From: Trichobilharzia szidati
Lineage: Eukaryota > Platyhelminthes > Trematoda > Strigeidida > Schistosomatidae
Reading direction: 5' to 3'
Assembly: GCA_944472155.2 (NCBI GenBank)
Contig: OX235279.1
Coordinates: forward strand, 137,550,920-137,614,919
Length of the DNA stretch: 64,000 bases
Shown here piece by piece: positions 38,129-50,400 of the stretch. The notes under the pieces are model-generated. The model saw only the letters and a program-made list of their open reading frames with translations, did no database searches and was not told the origin of the DNA. The position numbers and the translations under genes were made by a program. Every line of letters starts with the position of its first letter. Within the stretch, counting starts at the first letter, position 1.

Positions 38129-41100
38129 TAGATTGAAGATATTCGAAAGGAACGGCTGGGCCTTAATTGGTCACTTGCGAGTGGCTGACTGACTGGCTGG
38201 TTTCAAAATAGAACTTTGCAACGATTTGCAGCAGTTCGAGTCGCCACACTTAGCACAAAAAACAAGAGAAGAAAGTAAAAAAAAATGCAAAATAGAGACG
38301 GTAAACAGAGATATGAGGCAAAAAGAATAATAATATCGAAGAACCATGTAGTTTTGTCGGATATTATAAGTCGGAAGGAGTGGATGTATCTGCCCAAGCC
38401 ATTGAGAGCGACTTCGAGCCATATCACCGATCGTCTCCAGCCATTGGTGTTAACCGTCCCGAAAACCCCAACGAGGAAATCTACACCTTCCTACATGGCC
38501 TAAACTAGCTGTTGTGGATTTCATTGACTGATGCCATCCATGTTTTGGTATAGTCACCACCGGCTAACTCTTTTCCAACCTGATCCATCCTATGTCAGCT
38601 AACATTGCCCATTGAGGAAGGCGATGGCTAGGTATAGGTAACACATGGCCTAACCATCTCAGTCGATGTAGCTTCACAGTCTCGTCGACTGATTTCCCCT
38701 CCTTACCTAGAACTCGACGCCTAACCTCAATATTGCTCACCTTATTATACCACTTCACGCGGGAGATAGAACGCAGGCACCTATGATTAGATAGCCAGGC
38801 TTTTCATGTCTCCCACTTTTAATGGTCATGTCACACTTACAGCCATAAAGAAGGACGGAGTGAACTGCTGAGCAGTACACACGCCCTTTGGTCAACAGGT
38901 GGGTATCACGTCTACGCCAGAGAGGGCGTAAACTGGCATATGCGAAACTAGCCTTCTGTATCCGTTCTGAGATTTCGTCAGCGATCAACCCGTTGGGATT
39001 GATGCAACTTCCCGATTAATTGAAGTGGTCAACACGCCCTACCAGTTTACTCCCTGTCTTAAACCTAGGAGTCGGTACAGTCCAGTCGTGTAGCATCATC
39101 TTACATTTGACAGGAGCGAAATGAATGCCATTTATTTGAAGACTATTTCTCAAGGTGTTCAGAAGACTCTTCACTCTGTCAGTGTTTTAACCTAGAAACA
39201 CTATATCATCTGCATATTCTGGGTCAACGAGGTTATTCCCTGACGGTAACAAGCCAATCCTTGAGTCGCTGAAGTTAGTTAGGGTTGAGTCCAATAGTAC
39301 ATCTATGGTGAAATTAAACACTGGGCATCCTTGACAGACACCAATAGTTTTCAACACTTCAGATGACATGTACTAAGTTCTAGGGTGTATTAAAATGTTT
39401 ACTCACTTGTGAGTAAACATGTATATATATATATATATATATCATGAGATGTCAGAAAATGGTATTCATGGACTATTAGATTGGGTCTCAGTGGGTGCGT
39501 ACTGCCGAAGAACCCCAAACTTGAGTGAAACAACTGTCCATCAACCCCAGGTTTTCCAGTAGTTATCCAACTCGTGGTCAAAGTTGTATCCGAACAAATT
39601 CCACACTACATATCTGTATGTTCATGCTCGTCTATGTTTTTTTTCAATTTGCCTGACAAACGTTTCGAGGTCGCTTTAAGCGTCTTCTTCTGTATTTATA
39701 AAAAGGAAATGGAATAGTTCTAGTGGCTTTACAAAGTTTTATAGAAGATTATTCTGTTGATGTCAAAAGCTATTAAAGTATAATTCATAGTTATGAAACT
39801 ATTTACAACACTCAATTTCATATATCGATATGTATATTCACTTATTAAAATCAACAGAATTTTTAAAATATTATAATGATTATAGATATAAAACTGTCAG
39901 TTGGAATTCGGATATTTAATGATCACTGAATTCCATTAACCTTCATAAAAAGAAAATAATAATAATAATGGATATACATTATAGTTAATTGACATAATCC
40001 ATTTAAACAGTCATTAAAAATTCAGAAGAACTAAATAAATTTTTTCTTTTCTTATAAACTACCGATCATATCAGTTTTTTTTTCATAATAGTAATGTCAT
40101 GTGGAATATTTCTTTGCTTTTTGAACAGAATAATCTTTTGCTCGGTAATTGCAGCGTTCATTATACATTGAACCAGCGTTGACCCTTTAAATTGATTTGG
40201 AAACTGCTTCAATATTGTGGAGCACAATGTCACTAACCTTTATCATCCTCAATTACCAGCTAAATGAGAATGCCACATGTCAAGTGGTCCACAACGGAAA
40301 CCTCAGCGTAGCCTTTGAAGTGAATACAGGAGTAAAACAAGGCTGCCTATTATCACCTGTGATGTTTCTGATTGTAGTGAACTGGATGATCGGGAAACCC
40401 ATGAAAACGGGAACACGTTCTACGGACAAGAAGACTCCAGAAGACTTGGACTTCGTGGATTAGTTATGCATGATATCACACAAACTCAAAAGCCAACAGG
40501 GAACAGCCGACCAACAAGTTTGCGAGAAGAAGTAGCGAAGGTTGTACTTCATGTGAACATAGAGAAGACAGAGTTAATGGAAATACTAATCTAATAACTG
40601 TAAAAAACATCAGTCACTATCAATAGAAGTAATTTAAAAGAGGTCACTTCTTTCACTAGGAAGCATCGTTTCAACTTCAGTCGAAACAAATGAAGTTGTC
40701 ACATCTAGGATTGGAAGGGCAAGACAGATCATTATTAATCTGAAGTCAGTGTTTAAATCTACTCTACTAGGCATAAAGAACAAGATTCACGAGTGAAACT
40801 TGAATAGAAAACAACGAGTTAGGTGTCCGAGGATGATTCACTGGTAATTGTTTCCTGTGTTTACGTGTTCCTCCAATGTCATTCTTCATAGTAATTTGGA
40901 AGTAACCTACACTTTTACTCAAGATCTCAGACATTTTAAATAAGAAGTGTTATTTGAAACATTGTGAATTGTTCACGTATAACTTGTTCAAAATGTTTAC
41001 ACTTCACTTTGACGCGTTTTCATTTGTACAACTATGTGATAAAATCTTCATTTTATTTTCATCTAAATTACATGGAGTGTAGCTTAGTGCTTACTATAGC

Positions 41101-43137
41101 ACACAACAACTGTCGTCCTTTTTAAATCTTGCAGGCAGGATATGAGTTAAGTTTCCGTTGTGCGTGAATAAATTCTAATAGCTAATAGGTTGAAATAGGC
41201 TGTTAACCACTGTCTATACATGTGTCCAATGGTTATTTAAATTTCACTACAGTTTTGTTTCTCTCTTTAAACGAAAACACTTTCTCTACTACACATGACT
41301 TGTCTCCGGTAATGTTACTACATAATAGTTGTGTGTTCTTTTAAAGAAAATATTTGACTGTCTAGACTGAGAGTTTTCGTGTCTTTTTTTGGACACTTCC
41401 AGTTGTTTTTATCCTCCACTTACTGACTACTAATTAAAATTGGACAAAAATTTGACGGACGAACTATTGTAAGAAATTTAAACTTGACAGTGTTTTCTGA
41501 CTGGTTTTTCCACTATAAAATTGAAGAAATTAACTAACATAGATAAGTGAATCTGTAAATTTGGTCTCATTTCTGTAGTTAATTACTTACTTTGACATAA
41601 TTTAAGGATACCTATACTTACACAGAGTTACTTTTTGAAAGTTTAGTAACGTGAATACATGTGTACTTTGCAGCAGTTTACACTGCCCTGCTTTACTGCC
41701 TTCAGACATAATTGTTAAAAGATAGAGGTATGCATAGATTAGCCGTAATTAATAATTTGTGTCTACGCTCAATTTCTCATGTTAAATAATACAATATGAT
41801 CAGTATTAATGAAGCTGAAGGGTTAGGTGAGCGGGGTGGGGGGCGGAATCAATCGATGAAATTGTGAAGGTGCATCAACTGAGAAGGGTAGGAAATGTGC
41901 TACGCGTACAGGATCATTGTCTTCCGAGACAAGCAGTATTAGATGAAGTACAATAAGGTCGGAGAAATATTAGGGGTGGTCAAACCCAAATATGACACTG
42001 ATCCCTGAACCTATTGACTGTTACTGACTGATACACACAGAGAGAGGTGTGTACTTCCTGGTTTGGGCTCTGAAGATAATGCTCATGAATCGAACATTGG
42101 AGACAAGTTGTTTTAAAACCGTCAAAAATAGGGTAGACATGTTCACTCCTTGCTATAAGATAGATTCCTGAAATCCTCACCGGTGTTCATGGGATTATTC
42201 TCTCTTCCATTTATCTCTGTCCACTATACTTTCATGACATTTCATTTTTCTACTTTTGTGTGCTTTCTATGAAATGTAGCACTATTTTTCTTTACAAACT
42301 TTTACTTTGATAAGTTAGTGAATCAGTTACATAAAAGATATAAAGACACCGGTCGTGAAATTTGATCGTGTTATCAATATAATGACCTGTCAACCATTTA
42401 TTTATTAATCAGTAAATTTGAAGTAATTTACACCATTTCATTACTCCGAGCCACCTGAAAGCGTTATAACCGCTTCAGACAACTAGTATATATATATATA
42501 TATATCGCAGTATTTAAAATCTGTACTGTATTGTTTAATCACATTCTTATGATTATTTCTCAGATATAATAAACAGTTGAATAAAAGTAACTGGTAGCTC
42601 TTTAATCACATCATTATTGTTTTTGTTTCTTCTTGTTCCTTATTTATTTTTTATTAAGTATGAGAATAAATTACGCTTAAATGAATCGCATACAGTGTCA
42701 CTTGAATCGGAATTGGCTTCGCTTAAAGAACAATTACACAGTGTATCTATTCCTAAATCATCACCTTCACAACAAGATATAGACGATGATTCACTGGGAT
42801 TGCGTCACTATCACCAATATCATCAGTTACCACAACAGCAGCACAATCTGCATAATAACAGTACTAGTCAAAATAACTATTATCAGAACCATCAACATAC
42901 CCAACAACAGTTGCCTAATCACTGCAAACCGTTAATCAGTAAACAAGTCTTCAATTCAGATAATTATTCCAACTTAGCGAATAATAATAACAATATTAAT
43001 GGTAATAGTAATCTACCTAATAATAATCATATTACTGAATGTGATTCAACTATGAGAAAATCATTTGGTATTGCACGTCCTACCTCTACAATACCGTCTA
43101 CAGTAAGTTAATGCGTTCATTATGTTGCTCTTTATAC

Positions 43138-43184
<47 letters not shown>

Positions 43185-46100
43185 GTAGTACTGTCACGGA
43201 ATGAAATAGTCTAGTTTTGTAAACTTATAGGACTTCCGTAAGCTAATAAAACGAAACGCCTGCTAATCTAGACTACACAATACGTTCGCCTTCTAATTCA
43301 CTATCTATCTAGCCGAAAACCAATCCTGATAAAACTTTAAAAAGTTAGTTTTGAATACTTGCATCACAATTTTTGCAAGAAATTTATATGTTATCAAATG
43401 GGGGGGGGTGAACCATATAACTTGGCATTTTGTTTCTGAGCACTCATAAACACCAGTGAAAATACATCATCTCACAATACTTAATCGATTAGGTTTGCCT
43501 ATCTAAAGGTCAATTTGAAGCATATGTAATTTCGAGTTTCCTGAACCCTTGCAAATATGTTATGTCACTGGGAAATTCTTAACTTCATTTCTAATGGAGT
43601 TCTCTTGTATTTGGTCTATTCTAGGGAATGGCTTCAATGAATAAAAAAACAATAAATAGTGGTAATGCTGGGATATTAAGAAGCTGTTTCTTTTTATTCT
43701 GTAGTTCACATATACCCATGAATTCTTGTGGGTTTCTAGCCACAATCATGTTTTTTCGTGATGAGCACGTTATCATTCAACCAATGAATGCAAATACTGT
43801 GAAGCATGTTGTCAACTTCTGTAGCTTGACAGTTATACAGTTTCTCAGTGCTTATTTGTATTCAGCGCTTTTTCAGTTAAGGTGTACTGTTCACAAAAAC
43901 CTACCTTAGTAGCAGATTATTCCCATCAACTAATTACACAATTACAATGAATAGTGCCCAAACGGCAGGTATTACTTACACTAATCGACTGTAAAGATAC
44001 TCTGAGATTCACTGTTACAGCTTCACCGCTGACTTTCACCGAATTCTAATATCTTTTTGCATCAGAAATTCTCCACACACTCGCAGTATACTTCTGTTTT
44101 TTGAAAATTCTTAAAAATATCTATGTTAATGGTGTTTTGCATAAGTCTGAAATCAGTGTTGTGACATACATTAGCGATTTACTCGAACATGTCGAGCAAT
44201 AAACACCAATGTCTCGACAATAGTAGTAGAGACACTTGAAATGATTCAACCGGACCGTGGTAATAATGCTGAAAATAATTACCATTAAGAAAGAATAGTG
44301 TAGTTTTGTGCTGTGTAATATAACGTTATGTTTATAAAGATTGAGTAAAACATGTGAAAAAGTAGACGTGATATCCGGCTGGCTGTCGATTCAAGGACGT
44401 GTGCACAGTAGTTATCCCTGTACTCTTTGATGATTGTGAGACATGGCTATAGACAGTGGAAGATATGAAAAGGCTGTCATCCTTTGATCACAGGTATCTG
44501 TGTTCTGTCTCGCGTACTATATGGTATAAGATGGTGTGTAATATTGAGTTTAGGCATCGACTGTTAGTTGAGGAGGGAAAGTCTGTCGATGAGGTTATGA
44601 AGGTGAATCGATTGAAATGACTAGAATGCATACTGCACATGCCAAGCGGTCGCTGTCCTCCGTGGACAATATTAGCCGACATATGATTAGATTGGAAAAG
44701 GATTAGAGGTGGCCAAAACGAAACCTGGTATCATTGCATGAAATCGTTGACAATTAATTTGAGCCACATAAGGGGATGTAGACTGCCTGGTTGGGGTCCA
44801 CAGGATGGTAATAACCAAGGATTGACAGCTATTGGAGATGTGACCCAAATCCTTCCCACTGGCGCAGATGCATTCACTCTGTATAATCTCCCATATCCGT
44901 TAAACCTAGTATTTTCGTATGACACTGTTCTGTCTCCCTCATATTTCTCGTTATTATAGTACCTCTGAATCCATTTTTTTCCTATCCTTTGTCTGTCTTT
45001 GTATGGTATATGCAGTGTGTCAACTTGAACTGTTTCACTTCTGTGCATAGTTTCCCATTGAAACTCAGTCAGTCATATTCAGTATGAAAAGGTCTGTCTA
45101 ATCAATTTGGTCAAGTGTGTCAGTCGGCCAAGATCACGTAATTCGGCGTTTAGTTTCGGCAATTCATACTCGCTTTATTAAACTTATTTATTCATCTTTC
45201 AACCATTAAGTGGTTCATATAAAGGTGGCCTGCTAAAAACTTGGGCTACCAAAGGCTTCCATCTCTCTATTGCATATATTTCCTCTTGTTCGGTTTGTTT
45301 TAATAGAATAAGATATGACCTCGAGTGGTATTATCTACTCTTGTTTGTATGCAAATTGTTTACAAGCTTCTTATTTTACAACTTCTTACTAAACTTGAGG
45401 AAAGAACTGATTGTGGGCGGTAACGTGTTCCAATACATGAGATAACTGTTCTTCAGTTATGTCCTTGGGTCTCGAAATGTACTTCTGAACATCTAACAGT
45501 TCAGTTTCAACCAGGTATCGTGGATTTCTTGAAGGAGACAAAGCAGATATATCATAAAGGAATGGGTTGTGCTTCAGCTCAGAGAGCATTGTGTCAAAGG
45601 ATATTACTGTCAAATGATATTTTAGTTGAAGACACTGTACGAAGGGAAAATATCATGCAATAAACTCTGCTGAAAATTGTGTTCATTATATAAATACTGT
45701 CCAGAATAATGATATTATTATTATTGTTATTATTATTATTCACTGAGACCACATAGTCTGTTAGTACGATCAGCTATTACAAAATAAATGTGGTGTATAA
45801 TGTAGTGTATGGGACGTGGCTGATATTGTTTAAAAAAATTTTTTTTCATTTGCACCATAATCTTCCTGTTTCCTTACTTTCTTGTAAACTGTTTTATTTT
45901 ATTCGGTTTACAGCCTCAATCATCTGTTTCTCACGAAACCAATGTGAAGTATCCTAACGTTAACAATAATACTAATACAAAATCAGTTACATCAAGAAAT
46001 CGTGTGGCGGGTGGTAATTCATGTAATTCTACTGAAATGGTGCCTTCTGTTATTGATGAGCCTATACCGGTAGATTTCAAATTTTATGGTATTCTAGAGT

Positions 46101-47370
46101 TCGGACCGAAGCGAGGTAAACGAAACAAGCTTCATTGGGAGTCTTGTTTTGCACAGGTAAGTGTAATTTTATTTTTATGTGAATGTGTTTAAGTTACTGG
46201 CAAACTGTCAAAAAAAAGTGTTTATTTTACTCAGTCACAGCGATTGCGATAGCGTCTCAGTCGTTTATACCGGTTAATTCTCTCCTATACAGACAATTAG
46301 AATAGCATATTCAGAGTGCAGAAAATACAAGTCATGTAATCAAATCATGATAGAGGAGAAAATGTGTTAAAATAAATAGAGGGTACTAGGGATCATGAAT
46401 CCCAGTGTTGTTAGGCGTGTAAATTAAAAATTGTTACCATTTTTGTGAAACTTTTTTACCATTTCTTCTTTTTGAATAACTTAGCCAGGCATTTGTTCTG
46501 TCACTGTTGATATTTTCATCGGCATATTTAACAGCATTATGGAGTAAAATAACTTCAGTTAGTATGATATTAAGAGGCGTACGATTTCAGGCCTAATTTA
46601 CAATGAAGCTGATGAATGTTAACAGGGTTCTAATTTGAATTTAAGACTGACTACTGATACATATACTCAAAATAACAACCTAGGTGACTAGATTTTCGAC
46701 GTGTGTGACCTGAGATTTTACTGCATATTTGGCATGCTTTTAAATATCAAAGCAAATTTAGTATTTACTGAAATTAACTTGTTATTCTGTTATTTATTTT
46801 CAAACTAGTTCTTTGTCAAATGACTATTCTATCTTCATTTCTACTTTTTATATAGCTTACACGAACTCATTTAATGCTATGGGATATACCGAGTGATTTA
46901 TGCAAGCGTATACATGAATTATACGATAAATATTTAGATTTATCGAATTTCATTGCATCTACAATTAATTCCAATATGAATAGTTTAAATCCCCGATTCG
47001 AAATGCCAGTAAATGCATTATATCATGCACGTTCTGTGAATTCATGTGATGTATGTCATGAGCGTCCAGAAGATTTACCTCGTGTTTTCCAAATTATCTA
47101 TGATCGCCAATGTTTAAACAATAATAGCAATGGCATTAATGCTAATGGTAACAATAACACCAGTGTTGTATACAACAGTATCCCCAGCGGTATGAAACAA
47201 TCTTCAAGTGGTGTTAGTGGAGTGGGTGGTGGTGGAATTTCTAATTCAAATTCAGGTTAGTTTATTTTTAAACTTTTTTTCTGCACTTAAAAAAATAAGG
47301 TATTTATTATTGTTTTTGTTCTTAGTGGAATTGAAACTTTTGCCTTATGTGAAATGGTTGTTTCTTGTAT

Positions 47371-47413
<43 letters not shown>

Positions 47414-50400
47414 ACGAGTTGGAGTTGTCAGCCTCCACTCCAACCTTCTCTGTTTCTATCCCTGCTTACAACTGTCAGCTGGTAATCGAACCCGGGTCAA
47501 CTGCACAGTTGGCGAGCATTCCACCACTAAACCACCAACACAATTTTGTTCGTGTATCCTACTATTTCACATCTTTTACTATTGACAATTTCATTTTTAT
47601 GTAAACAAACAGAAAAATGAAAACAAAACACGTAGATCAGCGAAGAGTCTCTTTCCGGCGAATTCATTTTCTTAGCTGTACAATCGCAAATATATATGTG
47701 TTATTTTGTATGTATGTGTACAATAAGTTTATTAAACAAAAATACAATTGGTTATAGTTATTTAAACTAAACAGGTGAAGATTGGTTTTTGATTTTGATG
47801 ACTTAATTTTGTTTCTTTGCCTGTTCTTTAATTGCTTATAATTCTTGTATTCATTTAGAACTCTTACGTAATTTCGTATTATCTACTTTGTCTCTATGTG
47901 CATCCTGAGTACAACTCACTCATCAAACTATTCATATTATTACATAACTTCTTTGTTTGTGACAACTCATCACCTTTGTTACTACCCTAATTTCACTAAC
48001 ACCTAATTTTCTTGACTAATTTTGTATTACGTAACTCCAATTACCAATCTTCACTTGTTTAGTTTAAATAACTATAACCAGTTGTATCTTGTTTAACAAA
48101 CTTAATGTACACATACATACAAATAACACACATATATATGCGATTGTATAGCTAAGAAAATGAATTAGCCGAAAAGAGACTCTTCGCTGATCTACGTGTT
48201 TTGTTTTCATTAATGCCTGGATAGGGATTATACATGAATTCAAGCAGAAAAAGACAAATGCATATAGGTGAAGTAATTTGTAAACTTTTCTCACTCATCA
48301 GTTAAACTAGTTTTAAAGTTACAAAAATCATTCCCGCTGTCAATATAAATTTAACGTGTAGACTGTTATTTTCCATTAGGCGAACAATGGAAATCTATGA
48401 CAAATTACTTTCATTTGCGATCCAGCATGCACCTTTTATTACCTTGTCTTTTCTTTAGCTTCGAAATATATATATACATATGTATCATTGATATAAGAAT
48501 AAAACTTGTGCACTGTGGTAGAGTGTGATTCCATTATGGGTAGATTTTGTTTTGATAAAGTCTCATAGTGTTATATGTATGCCTAATAATTAATCTGGGA
48601 GTACTGGGCTGAAGAGTCCCAACTTATAAAGAAACAGTTATCAGGTAATCCCAGGTCTTTCATTGTTTCTCTAACTGATGTCAGTTCGTAACCAATCTTG
48701 TAACCAATCAAATCCCTGTAAATCGACACTTGATTAATAATTGACCGTCCTAATAATTATAATCTTTAACATATGTAGATTGTGTTCGATTGATTAGTTT
48801 TAGTTACCTAACGTTTATTGAATAAGTCAAATTCTGTGAACTTTACTGAACAGTCCAAGAAGAATATGACCTAATGAATAATAGGTTGAATTAGGATGAA
48901 CAGATTTTTCATCGTAGAACTGTGCACAAAAGTGCAACGGTTAAAGTCGGTATGTGATGTGTACTACTGACAGGGATTTTGTAAATAGTATACTGTGTGT
49001 GACCTCTCCTGCAAGAGAAAATTGAGCGACAGATTAAATGACAAAGAGGAGAATGAAAGATCCTTGTGAAAAAAAAAACAACAGAAAACATGGAGATTTC
49101 CTGTGTAAGGTCGCCTTAATTTTCCATGATAGTATGTTGTTTTGCCAAATAACAATTCTGCTACCAAATATTACCGTGTTCTGCTGTTACAGCCATAGCT
49201 CTTAAAAGGATCCGTATAGAACGTAAGTAGATATATCTGATTTGAAGAAAAATTACGTAAAATATAATGAGGACTTAGTGAATGTTGGAGACTGTAGAGA
49301 ACGAATGCATTTCATTCACGGAGAATGTGTTGGACCCGTTTCCAACTGTTGATTCTTAGAGATCCGAGAATCCGAGTTATTCAACCCACACTTTCCTACG
49401 TTACTCAAGCTAACGATCCAAATCTTCGTGGATTTATACCACCGCTATCTTTATCCCAACGCAATCCTATGTCAGTTAACACGATGGAAGTTAAAAGCTT
49501 GATATGCGCAAAGCATCTCCTGGCAATCTTGTTTGATACAGCTTCACATCCTGATCGATTGATTTCCCTCCTCACCTAACAGTCTACGCCCACTTCTGTT
49601 AATAATGATGTATTCGCATCACGCTTAACAAGAGGTAGAACGCAGACAGCTGTAGTCAAAGATGACCAGCGTTTTCAAGGGTTCTATTTACAGAAGCCAT
49701 GTCTCACAGTCGTAAAGTAAACCTGGACAAACTGCTGCACGCAACTTAGGTCTTTTGATGTATAGGCAGAAATTACGCCTGTGCCAAAGTGGGTGTAGGT
49801 TGGCTAATAGCAAAAATGCCTTTTGTACTTGTGCTGATTTTTGACCTGCAATCAATCAATTAAGGCCGAAGTAACTTCCCAAATAAGTGAATCGATGAAC
49901 ACATTCACTGTAAACTAGGAGTCTCTGTTTGTTGTATTTTATTCTCCATACACACTTGAAAAAAATATGCATACTGAAAATGCAGAATTCCATAGATAAA
50001 TTAAGTGAAAATTTTCATATTGTTTTCATACTTTTCATTATATATTTGCAACTGTTTTTTGTATTTATGCATTGTAAATATTGCGTGTCTTACTTTAACT
50101 ATGCATTTTTGTGGCTTCATCTCACGTTTCTTAGTGTTTTTATTATTATTATTATTATTATTACTATTATTGTGAATTCACTCATCTGCATTCGTCTACC
50201 ACTGATTTCGACTAATATTTTAGTAATAAATTTATGCGGCATCACAGTATTATAGTCGATAAATATTTGTAAATATTTAATTTCTTTACAGTTTATGAAA
50301 AAAAAATTGATAGTAATTTTCTATTGAGTTTATCTTGTCTTGTGATATTCCCTCTACCACAAACACACTGCACCCTGTCATATTCTATGTATTTTGTGCG

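Larger units (their letters stand above)
35913..42658. other. ROCK intron 9
   Basis: 6.7 kb. It holds a 133-bp Penelope terminal unit with target duplication (36320-36476), an RTE-like fragment (+) about 36885-37510, an (AT)n tract 38083-38124, a second-lineage LINE (-) about 38195-39395, a SINE B piece about 39470-39575, a Penelope-like end about 39645-39700, an RTE-like fragment (+) about 40190-40830 and a LINE 3' fragment (+) about 41800-42320. The stretches 37530-38080, 39710-40140 and 40870-41750 show nothing identifiable. Confidence 0.8.
43103..45913. other. ROCK intron 10
   Basis: 2.8 kb. It starts with a compound (AT)n tract (43137-43181), then a LINE 3' fragment (+) at about 44390-45075, an unidentified coding relic (-) at 45389-45613 and a short TTATTA run near 45716-45740. 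The 43200-44380 stretch shows nothing identifiable. Confidence 0.8.
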
